Of a stretch of 51,265 bases of DNA, positions 9,455-19,215 are shown piece after piece. Below the pieces are notes generated by a model, which saw only the letters and a program-made list of their open reading frames with translations, had not been told where the DNA came from and did no database searches. The stretch's first letter is position 1, and every line of letters starts with the position of its first letter. The position numbers and the translations under genes were made by a program. Origin of the DNA: Pseudolabrys sp. (GTDB taxonomy: Bacteria; Pseudomonadota; Alphaproteobacteria; Rhizobiales; Xanthobacteraceae); the NCBI GenBank assembly GCA_009694265.1, contig SHVM01000009.1:1-51265 (forward strand), in the 5' to 3' direction.

Positions 9455-10180
9455 ATGTCGATCGACGTTGTGGACCTGCGCAACTTCTATGGCCAGCGCC
9501 TGGGCGTGGTGGCCCGCCGTTTCGTCGGCCGCGGCATTCGCAGCCTGTGGCGCGATACCGCCGGGCAGCGCGTGCTCGGCATCGGTTATGCCACGCCCTA
9601 TCTCGGCCTGTTCCGCGAGGAGGCCGAGCGCTGCCTTGCCTTCATGCCGGCCGGGCAGGGCGTGGTGAAATGGCCGACCACGCGGCCGGCGCTCTCGGCC
9701 CTGGTGGACGAGAACGAGCTTCCGCTGGTCGATAGCGCGGTCGATCGCGTGCTGCTCGTGCATGGTTTGGAAATGACCTACGACCCGGCCGTGCTGTTGC
9801 GCGAAGTGTGGCGGGTGCTGGCGGCGGGCGGGCGGCTGCTGGCGGTGGTGCCGAACCGGCGCGGTCTGTGGGCACGCATGGACACCACGCCATTCGGTCA
9901 TGGCCGACCCTATTCACGCACGCAGATCAATCAGCTGCTGCGCGAGACCTGGTTTACCCCGACCGGGTGGAGCGAGGCGCTCTATGTGCCGCCGGTCGCG
10001 CGCGGCTGGTTTTTACGCTCGGCGGTGGCGTGGGAGCGCACCGGCGCGACGCTGTCGGCGCCATTCGCCGGCGTGCATCTGGTGGAAGCGACCAAGCAGG
10101 TCTATCGCGCGATCCCGGCGCGCCGCGAAAAGCGGCGGCTGGTTCCGGCGCTGGAGCCGGCGCTGTCACCTGGCACGTGA
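9455..10180 (+). CDS. class I SAM-dependent methyltransferase
   Basis: The 241-residue protein has a divergent Rossmann-type methyltransferase fold. GQRVLGIGYATPYLGLF corresponds to motif I, LPLVDSAVDRVLLVHGLEM to the motif II/post-I region, and REVWRVLAAGGRLLAVVPNR to motif III. The last segment resembles the SAM-methyltransferase 11 family. The substrate is unknown. It is divergently transcribed from gloB, and a palindromic repeat (type B) fills the gap to the convergent DUF4167 gene. The ATG at 9455 has only a weak ribosome-binding site. Confidence 0.85.
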   Translation: MSIDVVDLRNFYGQRLGVVARRFVGRGIRSLWRDTAGQRVLGIGYATPYLGLFREEAERCLAFMPAGQGVVKWPTTRPALSALVDENELPLVDSAVDRVLLVHGLEMTYDPAVLLREVWRVLAAGGRLLAVVPNRRGLWARMDTTPFGHGRPYSRTQINQLLRETWFTPTGWSEALYVPPVARGWFLRSAVAWERTGATLSAPFAGVHLVEATKQVYRAIPARREKRRLVPALEPALSPGT

Positions 10181-10203
10181 ATTAAAGAATCAGAATTCTC
10201 AAT

Positions 10204-10282
10204 CGCTCGTCCCCGCGAAAGCGGGGACCCAGCTTTTTCTGAGATCGAAGCTCTGGATTCCCGCTTACGCGGGAATGAGCGG
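10204..10282. repeat. interspersed palindromic repeat, type B, copy 1
   Basis: Two GC-rich hairpins face each other. The left one is gtccccgcgaaagcgggga followed by cccag; the right one is ctggattcccgc ... gcgggaatgagcgg. The copy lies between the convergent ends of the methyltransferase and DUF4167 genes. A nearly identical copy is at 24077-24143 and a half copy at 42288-42313. It resembles the BIME/REP-type elements common in Rhizobiales. Confidence 0.85.
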
Positions 10283-10290
10283 GGTGCGGT

Positions 10291-11133
10291 TCAATCCGGT
10301 TGACGCGGCGGCTCGTCGCCGCCTTCGCTTGGGCCGGTAGGCGCCGCGCCTTGCGGAGCGGCGTTGCCGAAATTATCCGGACGCTGGAAACCGCCGCCCG
10401 GGCGATGACGCCGGCGGCGGCGATGTCCGAAACGATCCTGACCGCCGCCCCGCTCGTGGCCGTTGGGCCCGTCGGTCTGGTTGCCATTGGGGTCGGCAAT
10501 CGGCTGCGGCTGGCCGCCCCCGGTGATGAAGGCCGGCAAACCCGTCACGTCCGGCGCGGCGTTGTTGCCGGTTTGGCTCGGCTGCACATAGGGCTGATGC
10601 TGGGGCTGCTGCTGCGGCTGATGTTGCGGCTGTTGTTGCGGGCGGGGCTGATGCTGGTCGCGCGGCGGAAACGGCTGTGCATCGCGCGGAATAAACGGCT
10701 GCGGCTGCGGCTGTGCCTGCGGCGGCTGCGGCGTGTAGCTCGGCTCGTTCTGGCCCGAGAAAGGCTGGCCGTCGTCGCCGTCGTCGTCAAAATTGTCGTC
10801 CGCCGCGCCTTGCGGCGTGGCCTGCTGGCCCTGCGGGTTCTGCTGATTGTTGTAATAGGGGTTCTGCTGGCGGAATTGTTCCTGCGCGACGGCGATCAGG
10901 CGGAAATAATGTTCGGCGTGCTGGTAATAATTCTCAGCCGCCACCGGATCGCCGGAGCTCTGCGAGTCGCGCGCGAGCTGGATGTATTTCTCCGCGATAT
11001 GCGAGGCGGTGCCGCGGATTTTCACGTCGGGCCCGTTCGACTCGTAGACCCGTATGAGCGGATTCTGGCTTTTGCGGTGATTGTTATTATTATTATTGCT
11101 GCGTCCCCGCATGCGTTTTTGACCGTTTCTCAT
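10291..11133 (-). CDS. DUF4167 domain-containing protein, Gln/Asn/Pro-rich
   Basis: The conserved DUF4167 segment lies at the N-terminus (about residues 15-80: NPLIRVYESNGPDVKIRG and HIAEKYIQLARDSQSSGD, then AENYYQHAEHYFRL). Before it is a short basic stretch with six Asn in a row. The remaining 190 or so residues are low complexity, rich in Q, P and H, and end in a Gly/Arg-rich tail, so the protein is probably disordered and may bind nucleic acid. Function is unknown. The start at the ATG at 11133 (MRNGQKRMRGRS) is preceded by an aaaagg ribosome-binding site. A longer reading from 11253 would translate a 15-bp DNA repeat and is unlikely. Confidence 0.85.
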   Translation of the reverse strand: MRNGQKRMRGRSNNNNNNHRKSQNPLIRVYESNGPDVKIRGTASHIAEKYIQLARDSQSSGDPVAAENYYQHAEHYFRLIAVAQEQFRQQNPYYNNQQNPQGQQATPQGAADDNFDDDGDDGQPFSGQNEPSYTPQPPQAQPQPQPFIPRDAQPFPPRDQHQPRPQQQPQHQPQQQPQHQPYVQPSQTGNNAAPDVTGLPAFITGGGQPQPIADPNGNQTDGPNGHERGGGQDRFGHRRRRRHRPGGGFQRPDNFGNAAPQGAAPTGPSEGGDEPPRQPD

Positions 11134-11190
11134 GATGTGCCTTTTCGCAAACCTCTCGCTTCGCTTCACCGCGGCGTTTCCGCCGATTGA

Positions 11191-11250
11191 TTTCCGCACC
11201 AAGTCTTGTCGCACTAAGTCTTGTCGCACCAAATCTTGTCGCACTAAGTC
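11191..11250. repeat. 15-bp tandem repeat, about 3.8 copies
   Basis: Three consecutive units of the form ttgtcgcacYaaRtc occupy 11206-11220, 11221-11235 and 11236-11250. A diverged partial unit precedes them. The array sits 60-120 bases upstream of the DUF4167 start codon, so it lies in that gene's promoter or 5' leader. Confidence 0.9.
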
Positions 11251-11557
11251 CATACGAATTGCACGGCGCGACCGGACTTGCCTCTAGCTGTCCGCGCGAA
11301 CGATCGATCGTTTTCGTTTCAGTATCGCGATTGCTACAGCAACCCCAAAGTTGCAGATTTAGCCGCGATCTTGCCGCGGCGTTGCCAACCTCTCGTTACG
11401 CACATCCTCAAAGTTTAAAAATGTGATGCGCCCAACCGGTGAAGCATCCAAACCCGTATCTGGCGATTTCGATTGCCGTCTTTTTTCGGCGCTTCGTCAT
11501 CGGCTTTGCGCCGTCGCCTCACAGAGCGTCTTGGCTCCGGGGTTTCGTGGCGATGCA

Positions 11558-11582
11558 CCCTCACGGGTCGATTCCGTGAGGG
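11558..11582. other. perfect 9-bp hairpin with T-arm-like loop
   Basis: ccctcacgg at 11558-11566 and ccgtgaggg at 11574-11582 enclose the 7-base loop gtcgatt. There is no T-run, so it is a poor intrinsic terminator. The inner five pairs and loop resemble a tRNA T-arm, but no cloverleaf or CCA end could be built around it. It could be part of a structured RNA or a protein-binding dyad. Confidence 0.35.
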
Positions 11583-11670
11583 GAAGCTAGTCGTTTCCGC
11601 ACCACATTCCAAGCGGTTTTTTCGGCCCAAACGAGCCCTGCGCTTTTCGCCACGTCGCAATGCGGCCTAC

Positions 11671-12576
11671 TCATGGTAGTACATTTGGCAGGATACTTGC
11701 GCCCAATGCGCGCGAGATTCCGGCCAAATCATTGCGCGCGGCGCCGGCCGTCAATCCAGCATTGGTAAACAGCGTATGGACCGCCGATTCCTGGCCCGCG
11801 CCAAGTTCCACGATCAGCCGGCCGCCCGGCGCCAGCAGGCGGCGGGCCTCATGGGCAATGGCGCGGTAACCATTCAGACCGTCACTGCCGCCATCTAGCG
11901 CCAGGACTGGATCGTAGTCGCGCACCTCCGGCGCAAGCGTAGCGATATCGCCGCGCGCGATATAGGGCGGGTTGCTCATAATCAAATCGAACGGCCCCGG
12001 CAGGCCCGCGGCGATATCGCATTCGACGAATGAGCAACGGGATGCGAGGCCGTGGCGTTCGGCATTGGCGCTTGCGATGTCCAAAGCCGGCCGGCTGATA
12101 TCGGTGCCGGTGCCGCGCGCGTTAGGCAATTCGCTGAGCAGCGCAAGCAGCAGCGCGCCCGATCCGGTGCCGATGTCGAGAATGCGCAAACCCTCCATCC
12201 GCAAGTTCTTCATGCCCAAGCCGCCGCGCACGACAAAATCGAGCGCGGCTTCGATCAGCGTTTCGGTTTCCGACCGCGGCACCAGCACGGCCTCGCTGAT
12301 GCGCAGCGGCAGGCTCCAGAATTCCTTGACGCCGAAGATGCGTGCGACCGGCTCGCGCTTGAGCCTGCGCGCGCCCAGCGCATCGATTGTCTTGATCTCC
12401 CCGGCGCTTAGCGCGCGTTCGCCGTTGGTGATCAGCGCGGCGCGATCGATGCCGAGGGCATGGGCAACCAGCAGGCGCGCGTCGGCGTCGGCGGAATCGA
12501 TCCCGGCCTGGCGGAATTTTTCGGCCAGCGCCTGCCGCGCCGTGGTGATCGTTCGCGTGGCGGCGGCCAGCATCAC
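11671..12576 (-). CDS. prmC: release factor glutamine methyltransferase
   Basis: PrmC methylates the Gln of the GGQ motif in release factors RF1 and RF2. An N-terminal helical domain (about residues 1-90) precedes a Rossmann methyltransferase domain. SAM-binding [15 protein letters not shown] is present, and the substrate-glutamine motif NPPY begins at Asn202 in [11 protein letters not shown]. The protein has 301 residues. Its start overlaps the prfA stop by 4 bases (12573-12576), so the modifying enzyme is coupled to its substrate's gene. This pairing is standard in bacteria. Confidence 0.96.
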   Translation of the reverse strand: MMLAAATRTITTARQALAEKFRQAGIDSADADARLLVAHALGIDRAALITNGERALSAGEIKTIDALGARRLKREPVARIFGVKEFWSLPLRISEAVLVPRSETETLIEAALDFVVRGGLGMKNLRMEGLRILDIGTGSGALLLALLSELPNARGTGTDISRPALDIASANAERHGLASRCSFVECDIAAGLPGPFDLIMSNPPYIARGDIATLAPEVRDYDPVLALDGGSDGLNGYRAIAHEARRLLAPGGRLIVELGAGQESAVHTLFTNAGLTAGAARNDLAGISRALGASILPNVLP

Positions 12577-13655
12577 GTCGCGCCTTCGGCGGCGAGCAGC
12601 TCGGCCTGATGCTCGGTTACCAGCGCATCGATGAGTTCGCTCAATGCCACGCCTTCCATGATCTGCGGCAATTTGTGAAGCGTGAGATTGATGCGGTGAT
12701 CGGTCACGCGGCCTTGCGGAAAATTATAAGTGCGGATTCGCTCCGAGCGGTCGCCCGATCCGATCTGTCCGCGCCGGTCCGCGGCGCGCTCGGCATCGAG
12801 TTTGCTGCGCTGCGCGTCGTAAAGCTTGGCGCGCAGCATCTTCAGCGCCTTGGCCTTGTTTTTATGCTGCGAGCGGTCTTCCTGCACGAACACGATGATG
12901 CCGCTCGGCAAATGCGTAATGCGGATGGCGGATTCGGTCTTGTTGACGTGCTGGCCGCCGGCGCCCTGCGCGCGCATAGTGTCGATCTTGAGGTCGTCGT
13001 CGTTGATCTTGATGTCGACGTCCTCGACCTCGGGCAGCACCGCGACGGTTGCCGCCGACGTATGGATGCGGCCGGAGGCTTCGGTATCGGGTACGCGCTG
13101 CACGCGATGTACGCCGGATTCGAATTTGAGCTTGGCAAACACGCCGCGGCCATGGACCTCGGCGATGACTTCCTTGAGGCCGCCTTTGGTGCCTTCGCTC
13201 ATGGACAGGACTTCCGTCTTCCAGCCCTGCTGGGCGGCGTAGCGCTCATACATGCGGAACAAGTCGCCGGCGAATAATGCTGCCTCGTCGCCCCCGGTGC
13301 CGGCGCGGATTTCGAGGATGGCATCGTGATCGTCCATCGCATCCTTGGGGATCAAGGCGAGACTGATTTGCCGCTCCAACTTGTCCTTGCGCGCCTGCAA
13401 TCCCGGCTTCTCGCTTTCCACCAGCTTGCGCATTTCGGCGTCGGAGGACGGGTCGGCGATCAGCGCGTCGAGGCCGTCGATCTCGGCGGAGACGGCGCGA
13501 TAGGCCTTGATCGCGTCGATCACCGGACCGAGATCGGAGAATTCGCGCGACAGTTTGACGTAGTCGTCACGGCTCAAATTGGTCGCAAGCTCGCTTTCCA
13601 CCAGCGAATGGCGGGAGAGCAGGGCGTCAAGCCGGTGCTGCGGAAGTGAGATCAA
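12573..13655 (-). CDS. prfA: peptide chain release factor 1
   Basis: RF1 recognises UAA and UAG stop codons and triggers peptide release. The GGQ motif ([14 protein letters not shown]) is present. I place the start at TTG (13653-13655), which overlaps the ptsP stop as TTGA and is preceded by gagggg. This gives a protein of 360 residues with the GGQ glutamine at position 235, exactly as in E. coli RF1. No ATG is available near this point. A reading extended to 13883 would overlap ptsP by over 200 bases and looks like an artefact. Confidence 0.95.
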   Translation of the reverse strand: MISLPQHRLDALLSRHSLVESELATNLSRDDYVKLSREFSDLGPVIDAIKAYRAVSAEIDGLDALIADPSSDAEMRKLVESEKPGLQARKDKLERQISLALIPKDAMDDHDAILEIRAGTGGDEAALFAGDLFRMYERYAAQQGWKTEVLSMSEGTKGGLKEVIAEVHGRGVFAKLKFESGVHRVQRVPDTEASGRIHTSAATVAVLPEVEDVDIKINDDDLKIDTMRAQGAGGQHVNKTESAIRITHLPSGIIVFVQEDRSQHKNKAKALKMLRAKLYDAQRSKLDAERAADRRGQIGSGDRSERIRTYNFPQGRVTDHRINLTLHKLPQIMEGVALSELIDALVTEHQAELLAAEGAT

Positions 13656-15919
13656 AGCTGCAGCCCCTCGGCCGCCGCAAAGCTCTCGAGCTTGTGGCGG
13701 ATCGACACGCTGCCGACCGGCTGCTCCAGGCAGGGCAAAATGGTGGCCTCGCCCTTTTTGCAATCGAGATCGAGCAGTAAGGCCTTGACCGGTCCGACTG
13801 CCGACGGCGACAGCGACAACGAGCGGTAGCCGATAATCGCCAAGGCCAATGCGCCGATCGGCTGCGAGGCAAGCTCGCCGCACAGCGCCACCGGCTTGCC
13901 GTGCTTGCGCGCCTTGTCGGCGATGTCCTTGAGCGCGCGCAGCACCGGCGCCGACAGCGGGTCGAAACGCTGCGACACGCGGACATTGCCGCGATCGGCG
14001 GCGTACAGGAATTGCATCAGGTCGTTGGAGCCGACCGAAAGGAAATCCACCCGCTCCAGCAGCTCGTCGAGCTGGAACAGCAGCGACGGCACTTCCAGCA
14101 TGGTGCCGATATGCACCCGCTCCGGTAGCGCGTGACCGTGCCGTCGCAAATGAGTCAGCTCGACCTCGACCAGCGACTTGGCCTTGTCGAATTCCTCGAC
14201 CATGGCGATCATCGGGAACATCAATCGTAATTCGCGCCCGCCCGCGGCGCGCAGCAGCGCGCGCACCTGGCTGCGCAACAGGCCTGGACGATCGAGCCCG
14301 AGCCGGATCGCGCGCCAGCCGAGCGCCGGATTTTCCTCCTCGAAATTGCGCATATAGGGCAGCACCTTGTCGCCGCCGATATCGAGCGTGCGGAAGGTCA
14401 CCGGCCGCTTGTCGGCGGCGTCGAGCACCGTGCGGTACAGCGCGAGCTGTTCGCCGGTGCGCGGCAGCGTGTCCGCCACCATGAACTGCAATTCGGTGCG
14501 GAACAGGCCGATGCCGGCGGCGCCGGTTTCATCGAGGTGCGGAAGATCGATGGTGAGACCGGCATTGATCATCAGCGCGATCTTCTGACCGTCCTTGGTG
14601 ATGCAGGGCTGGTCGCGCAGCGCGCGGTATTGCGCCTGCCGTCGGGCGCGCAGTTTCACCCGCTCGCCATAGGCCGCTTCGATATCCTGCGGCGGGCGCA
14701 TATGCACATGGCCGGTCGAGCCGTCGACGATGACGGCGTCGCCCGGCTCGACCAGGCCGGTGGCATTGGTGATCTCGCCGACGGCCGGAATGCCGAGCGC
14801 GCGCGCCACGATCGATACATGCGAGGTCGGCCCGCCTTCCTCCAGGATCAGGCCGCGCAATTTTTTGCGGTCATAGTCGAGCAGCGCCGCCGGACCCATG
14901 GAGCGCGCCACCACGATCGCATTGTCCGGCAATTGCTCTTTGCCCGGCGCATGATCCTGGCCCATCAGCACCCGCATCAGGCGGTTGGCGAGGTCGTCGA
15001 GATCGTGCAGACGGTCGCGCAGATAGGGGTCGGAGGCGCGCAGCATGCGCGCGCGCGTATCCGACTGCACGCGTTCAGCGCCGGCTTCGGCGGTGAGACC
15101 CGTCGACACCGCTTCGCTGATCCGGTGCAGCCAGCCCTGGTCGTAACTGAACATGCGATAGGCTTCGAGCACGTCGCGATGCTCGCCGCCGTCGGCCACG
15201 TCGCGGTGCTCGACCATGCGGTCGAGATCGGCGCGCAAGGTGGCGATCGCGGCATCGAGACGCTTGAGTTCGCGCGGCACGTCGTCGGCGATCACATTGG
15301 TGATGACCACGCGCGGCTCGTGCAGAACGACGTGGCCGAGCGCGATGCCGTCGGACAGCGACGTGCCGGTGACATGTATCGTATGGCGCGCGACTGGCTC
15401 GGCGCCGGGCCGCGCGAGCGAGGACAGTTCGCCCGAGGCGATCATCTCGGCGAGCACCATCGCCGTCGTTTGCAAGGCTTCTTCTTCCTCCTCGGTGTAG
15501 GTGCGGCGCGCGCGGTTCTGCACCACCAGCACGCCGAGCGTATTGCCGGCGCGCAACACCGGCACGCCGAGGAAGGAGTGGTAGATTTCTTCGCCCGTTT
15601 CCGGGCGGAACGAGAAGGCGGGGTGGTTCTGCGCGTCCGACAAATTGATCGGATTGGCTTCGCTGGCGACCAGACCGACCAGGCCCTCGTCGGCTTTCAG
15701 CACGGTCTCGTGCACCGCTTCGCGCTTCAAGCCCTCGGTGGCGTATAGCTCAAGGGTTCCGTCCACGCGCAAAACGTAGACAGAGCAAACCTCCGCCACC
15801 ATGTTGGCGGCGATCAGGACGACCACCTTGTCGAGGCGATCCTGCGCGCTGACCGGCTCCGCCATGACTTCGCGAAGCCGGCGCAACAGCACGCGCGGAC
15901 CGCCGAGCGCGCCACGCAT
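13652..15919 (-). CDS. ptsP: phosphoenolpyruvate-protein phosphotransferase, nitrogen PTS (EI-Ntr)
   Basis: EI-Ntr takes phosphate from PEP and passes it to NPr in the regulatory nitrogen PTS. An N-terminal GAF domain (about residues 20-160) is the hallmark that separates PtsP from sugar EI (PtsI). The phosphorylated histidine is His367 in [20 protein letters not shown]. The C-terminal PEP-binding barrel shows [29 protein letters not shown] and [18 protein letters not shown]. It has 755 residues, normal for PtsP. It is followed by prfA with a 4-base overlap. NPr and EIIA-Ntr genes are not in the window. Confidence 0.96.
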   Translation of the reverse strand: MRGALGGPRVLLRRLREVMAEPVSAQDRLDKVVVLIAANMVAEVCSVYVLRVDGTLELYATEGLKREAVHETVLKADEGLVGLVASEANPINLSDAQNHPAFSFRPETGEEIYHSFLGVPVLRAGNTLGVLVVQNRARRTYTEEEEEALQTTAMVLAEMIASGELSSLARPGAEPVARHTIHVTGTSLSDGIALGHVVLHEPRVVITNVIADDVPRELKRLDAAIATLRADLDRMVEHRDVADGGEHRDVLEAYRMFSYDQGWLHRISEAVSTGLTAEAGAERVQSDTRARMLRASDPYLRDRLHDLDDLANRLMRVLMGQDHAPGKEQLPDNAIVVARSMGPAALLDYDRKKLRGLILEEGGPTSHVSIVARALGIPAVGEITNATGLVEPGDAVIVDGSTGHVHMRPPQDIEAAYGERVKLRARRQAQYRALRDQPCITKDGQKIALMINAGLTIDLPHLDETGAAGIGLFRTELQFMVADTLPRTGEQLALYRTVLDAADKRPVTFRTLDIGGDKVLPYMRNFEEENPALGWRAIRLGLDRPGLLRSQVRALLRAAGGRELRLMFPMIAMVEEFDKAKSLVEVELTHLRRHGHALPERVHIGTMLEVPSLLFQLDELLERVDFLSVGSNDLMQFLYAADRGNVRVSQRFDPLSAPVLRALKDIADKARKHGKPVALCGELASQPIGALALAIIGYRSLSLSPSAVGPVKALLLDLDCKKGEATILPCLEQPVGSVSIRHKLESFAAAEGLQL

Positions 15920-16018
15920 ATTGAAGTCCTTTAAAGCGGCTGCGAATCCGGCGTCCGCAGCCCTTATGCAGGCTATAGCGAATGGGGCGGCTCAGGGGCA
16001 AGCCAAAGCGTATGTCCA

Positions 16019-16126
16019 CGTCATTCCGGGACCGCCCGGAAGGGCCGGACCCGGAATCCAGATGCTAATTCGGCACCTGCTTCTGGATTCCGGGTTCGCG
16101 CGCATGGCTCGCGCCCCGGAATGACG
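16019..16126. repeat. interspersed palindromic repeat, type A, copy 1
   Basis: The outer arms are cgtcattccggg and its complement cccggaatgacg. The inner arms are cccggaatccag and ctggattccggg. It lies downstream of lysC, between lysC and ptsP. A second copy with the same four arms is at 19216-19322. Confidence 0.88.
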
Positions 16127-16148
16127 AGGAGGAGCGGGGAGAGGAGAG

Positions 16149-17402
16149 CTACGCCTTATCCAGCCCGTACAGCGTATGCAGCGTGCGCACCGCCAGGTCG
16201 GTCTGGGCGGCATTGATCAGCACCGAAAACTTGATCTCGGAGGTGGTGATGGCGAGGATATTGATCTTGTGCTCGGACAGCGCCTTGAACGCCTTGGCCG
16301 CCACGCCGGCATGGCTGCGCATGCCGATGCCGATGACCGAAACCTTGGCGACACCGGTGGCGCCATCCATCCGCTCATAGCCGATGGCGCCCTTGGCCTT
16401 CTCGATGGTGACGCGGGCGCGCTCGTAGTCGGCCGACGGCAGCGTGAAAGTGAGGTCGGTGGTGGCGCCGTCGGGCGAGACGTTCTGCACGATCATGTCC
16501 ACATTGATGCTGGCGTCGGCGAGCGGGCCGAAGATCGCGGCGGCGACCCCGGGCTTGTCCTGCACGCGGCGGATCGAGATCTGCGCCTCGTCCTTGGAAA
16601 AGGCGATGCCGGTGACGGTTTGCTGTTCCACGATGTCTCCTTCGTCGCAAATGAGTGTGCCGGACGGGGCTTTGCGCGGATCGATGTCCTCCGGCTTCTC
16701 GAAGCTTGAACGCACGAAAATGCGCATGTTGTGCACCATGGCGAGTTCGACCGAGCGCACCTGCATGACCTTGGCGCCGAGCGAAGCGAGTTCGAGCATT
16801 TCCTCGAACGCGATCTTGTCCATGCGGTGCGCCCGCGGCGCCACGCGCGGATCGGTGGTGTAGACGCCGTCCACGTCAGTATAGATGTCGCAACGCTCGG
16901 CCTGGATGGCAACGGCAACCGCGACCGCCGAAGTATCCGAGCCGCCGCGGCCGAGCGTGGTGATGCGGCCGGTGTCCTTGTTCATGCCCTGGAAGCCGGC
17001 GATCACGGCGACTTGGCGGTGTTCCTTGAAACGCTTGATCAGTTCGGCGCCATTCACATCGAGGATGCGCGCGGAGGCGTGCGCATTGTCGGTGAGGATC
17101 GGCAATTGCCAGCCCTGCCAAGAGCGGGCATTGACGCCCATGCCTTCCAGCACAATGGCGAGCAACCCGGCGGTGACCTGCTCGCCGGTTGCCACCACCG
17201 CGTCGTATTCGCGCGCGTCATGCAGCGGGGCCGCCTGCTGCGACCACTCGACCAGTTGATTGGTCACGCCGGACATGGCCGAGACCACGACGGCTACGTC
17301 ATAGCCGGCGTCGACCTCGCGCTTGACGTGGCGCGCCACGTTGCGGATGCGGTCGAGATCGGCGACCGACGTTCCGCCAAATTTCATAACCAGGCGAGCC
17401 AT
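16149..17402 (-). CDS. lysC: aspartate kinase
   Basis: LysC phosphorylates L-aspartate, the committed step to lysine, threonine, methionine and diaminopimelate. The kinase domain begins MARLVMKFGGTSVADLDRIR and contains GRGGSDTSAVAVA. Two C-terminal ACT domains (from about residue 265), with SIRRVQDKPGVAAAIFGPLA and KVSVIGIGMRSHAGVAAKAF, are the expected allosteric feedback sites. The start ATG at 17402 gives 417 residues, normal for monofunctional aspartokinase. A longer frame to 17555 lacks family homology. It is divergent from ubiG. Confidence 0.96.
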   Translation of the reverse strand: MARLVMKFGGTSVADLDRIRNVARHVKREVDAGYDVAVVVSAMSGVTNQLVEWSQQAAPLHDAREYDAVVATGEQVTAGLLAIVLEGMGVNARSWQGWQLPILTDNAHASARILDVNGAELIKRFKEHRQVAVIAGFQGMNKDTGRITTLGRGGSDTSAVAVAVAIQAERCDIYTDVDGVYTTDPRVAPRAHRMDKIAFEEMLELASLGAKVMQVRSVELAMVHNMRIFVRSSFEKPEDIDPRKAPSGTLICDEGDIVEQQTVTGIAFSKDEAQISIRRVQDKPGVAAAIFGPLADASINVDMIVQNVSPDGATTDLTFTLPSADYERARVTIEKAKGAIGYERMDGATGVAKVSVIGIGMRSHAGVAAKAFKALSEHKINILAITTSEIKFSVLINAAQTDLAVRTLHTLYGLDKA

Positions 17403-17554
17403 AAGTTTTAGAACCTGACATTCACGGACGCGCCAAAAAGCGCTAACAAGCGGCCGGCGCGAGCATGAGGCGCAGGCCGCAAAAGGCGCGTATACATACC
17501 GGCGGGGTGGTTCACCTGCAACTTTGGCCGGCGTCGTTAAGCGAGATGGTTTCA

Positions 17555-18319
17555 ATGGTTAACACGAAAGCCCGTGCCAGCAGCGTGGATGCGGCCGAAG
17601 TGGAGCGCTTTTCGCGCATGGCCTCCGGCTGGTGGGATGCGCGCGGGCCGATGGCGGCGTTGCACAAGCTCAATCCGGTGAGGCTTGCCTATATCCGCGA
17701 CAAGGCAACGGCGCGCTTTGCCCGCGACCCCAAGAAGCTCGACTGCCTCAAAGGCCTGCGCATGCTCGATATCGGCTGCGGCGGCGGCATTTTGTCGGAG
17801 CCGCTGGCGCGGCTCGGCGCGCAGATGGTGGGCGCCGATCCGGCGGCAGAGAACATCGCGGTCGCCGGCGCGCATGCACAGGAGAACGGCGTCGCGGTCG
17901 ATTATCGCGCCACCACGGCCGAGGATCTTGCCGCGGCACACGAGCGCTTCGACGTGGTGCTGGCCATGGAGGTGGTCGAGCACGTCGCCGATGTTGGGTC
18001 CTTCGTTGCGACCTGCGCCTCGATGGTGAAGCCGGGCGGATTGATGATCGCCGCGACCTTGAACCGCACGCTGAAAAGCTTCGCGCTCGCCATTGTCGGC
18101 GCCGAATATGTCTTGCGCTGGCTGCCGCGCGGCACGCACCAGTGGGACAAGTTCGTCACGCCGAACGAGCTGGAGCTCGCCTTCGAGCACAGCGGCTTGC
18201 AAGTGACCGGCGAACGCGGTGTGATCTACAATCCGTTTGCCGACCGCTGGCAATTGTCATCCGACATGGATGTGAACTACATGCTGGTGGCGTCACGGTC
18301 TCAGGGAAAAGAAAAGTAG
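17555..18319 (+). CDS. ubiG: ubiquinone biosynthesis O-methyltransferase
   Basis: UbiG performs both O-methylations in ubiquinone synthesis. [20 protein letters not shown] and [14 protein letters not shown] are the conserved N-terminal family block. [19 protein letters not shown] is the SAM-binding motif, and [26 protein letters not shown] and [11 protein letters not shown] complete the family pattern. I chose the ATG at 17555 (254 residues) because gcgag lies 9 bases upstream. An ATG three codons earlier (17546) is also possible but has its purines too close. The downstream DMT transporter gene begins after 9 bases. Confidence 0.95.
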   Translation: MVNTKARASSVDAAEVERFSRMASGWWDARGPMAALHKLNPVRLAYIRDKATARFARDPKKLDCLKGLRMLDIGCGGGILSEPLARLGAQMVGADPAAENIAVAGAHAQENGVAVDYRATTAEDLAAAHERFDVVLAMEVVEHVADVGSFVATCASMVKPGGLMIAATLNRTLKSFALAIVGAEYVLRWLPRGTHQWDKFVTPNELELAFEHSGLQVTGERGVIYNPFADRWQLSSDMDVNYMLVASRSQGKEK

Positions 18320-18328
18320 CGTTATAAA

Positions 18329-19213
18329 ATGCTCTGGGCCGTCTTTACGCTGATCGCCGCCGCGGCGCAGACCGCGCGCAATGCCATGCAGCGCGAATTG
18401 ACCGCCAGCCTCGGCACGGTCGGCGCCACCCATGTGCGTTTCCTGTTCGGCTTTCCGTTCGCGCTGATCTTTCTCGCGGGCGTCGTGATCGCGACTGGCC
18501 AAGACCTGCCGCAGACACCGCTTGCATTCTGGCCCTGGGTTGTCGCCGGCGCGCTCGGGCAGATCGCCGCCACCGCGCTGATGCTGTCCGCCATGGGCGA
18601 GCGATCCTTCGTCGTCGCCTATGCCTATATCAAGACCGAGCCGGTGCAGGTTGCGCTGTTCGGGCTGATTTTTCTCGGCGACCACATCACCCCGCTGTCG
18701 GCGGCCGCGATTCTGATCGCCACCGCCGGCGTGATCGTCATGTCGCTCAAGCCGGGCTCTGCCAGCGCCGGCACGATGCGCTCGACGCTGATCGGGCTCG
18801 GCGGCGGCACCATGTTCGCATTGTCGGCGATCAGCTATCGGGGTGCTATTCTCGCGCTCCAGCATCCGGATTTCGTACTGGCGGCGACCTTCACCCTCGC
18901 GATCGGGCTGGTGGTGCAGGCCGCGCTGCTGTCGCTCTATCTTGCGCTGCGCGATCCGCAGGTTCTACGCGCCATCATGCACGCCTGGAAGCCGTCGCTG
19001 TTTGCCGGTTTCATGGGCGCCTTCGCCTCGCAATTCTGGTTTCTTGCCTTTGCCATCACCACGGCGGCGAACGTGCGCACTTTGGCGCTGGTCGAGGTGC
19101 TGTTCGCGCAAGGCGTGACGCGATTCATCTTCAAACAGCCGACCACCAAGCGCGAAGGTGTCGGCATCGTGCTGGTGGTAATTGGCGTCGCGCTCTTGGT
19201 CTGGGCGTATTAA
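18329..19213 (+). CDS. DMT-superfamily (EamA) membrane transporter
   Basis: The 294 residues form about ten hydrophobic segments arranged as two similar halves, as in EamA/RhaT-type exporters. The second half ends in the typical ALVEVLFAQGVTRFIFKQ and IGVALLVWAY. The substrate is unknown. It begins 9 bases after ubiG, so it is probably co-transcribed. A palindromic repeat (type A) separates it from the convergent DUF1178 gene. Confidence 0.88.
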   Translation: MLWAVFTLIAAAAQTARNAMQRELTASLGTVGATHVRFLFGFPFALIFLAGVVIATGQDLPQTPLAFWPWVVAGALGQIAATALMLSAMGERSFVVAYAYIKTEPVQVALFGLIFLGDHITPLSAAAILIATAGVIVMSLKPGSASAGTMRSTLIGLGGGTMFALSAISYRGAILALQHPDFVLAATFTLAIGLVVQAALLSLYLALRDPQVLRAIMHAWKPSLFAGFMGAFASQFWFLAFAITTAANVRTLALVEVLFAQGVTRFIFKQPTTKREGVGIVLVVIGVALLVWAY

Positions 19214-19215
19214 TT

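Larger units (their letters stand above)
11134..11670. other. 537-base intergenic region between the DUF4167 gene and prmC
   Basis: No convincing gene is visible. The region holds the presumed promoter and leader of the DUF4167 gene, a 15-bp tandem repeat (11191-11250), and a perfect 9-bp hairpin with a 7-base loop at 11558-11582. It is less GC-rich than its surroundings near 11330-11430. Reading frames here are short and lack codon bias or recognisable motifs. Confidence 0.6.

Noticed and set aside
11134-11253. N-terminal extension of the DUF4167 protein through the 15-bp repeat
   Set aside because: A good ribosome-binding site precedes the inner ATG, and the extension is only the translated DNA repeat.
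11480-11600. Possible tRNA or permuted tmRNA around the T-arm-like hairpin
   Set aside because: No acceptor stem, anticodon arm, CCA end or tag-coding sequence could be found; the stem is longer than a T-arm and the loop lacks the leading T.
13656-13883. N-terminal extension of prfA by 76 residues
   Set aside because: It overlaps the conserved end of ptsP in another frame, has no similarity to RF1, and would shift the GGQ position away from 235.
14537-15748. A 403-residue open frame antisense to ptsP
   Set aside because: PtsP's GAF, His and PEP-binding motifs are all on the minus strand; the opposite frame is a shadow.
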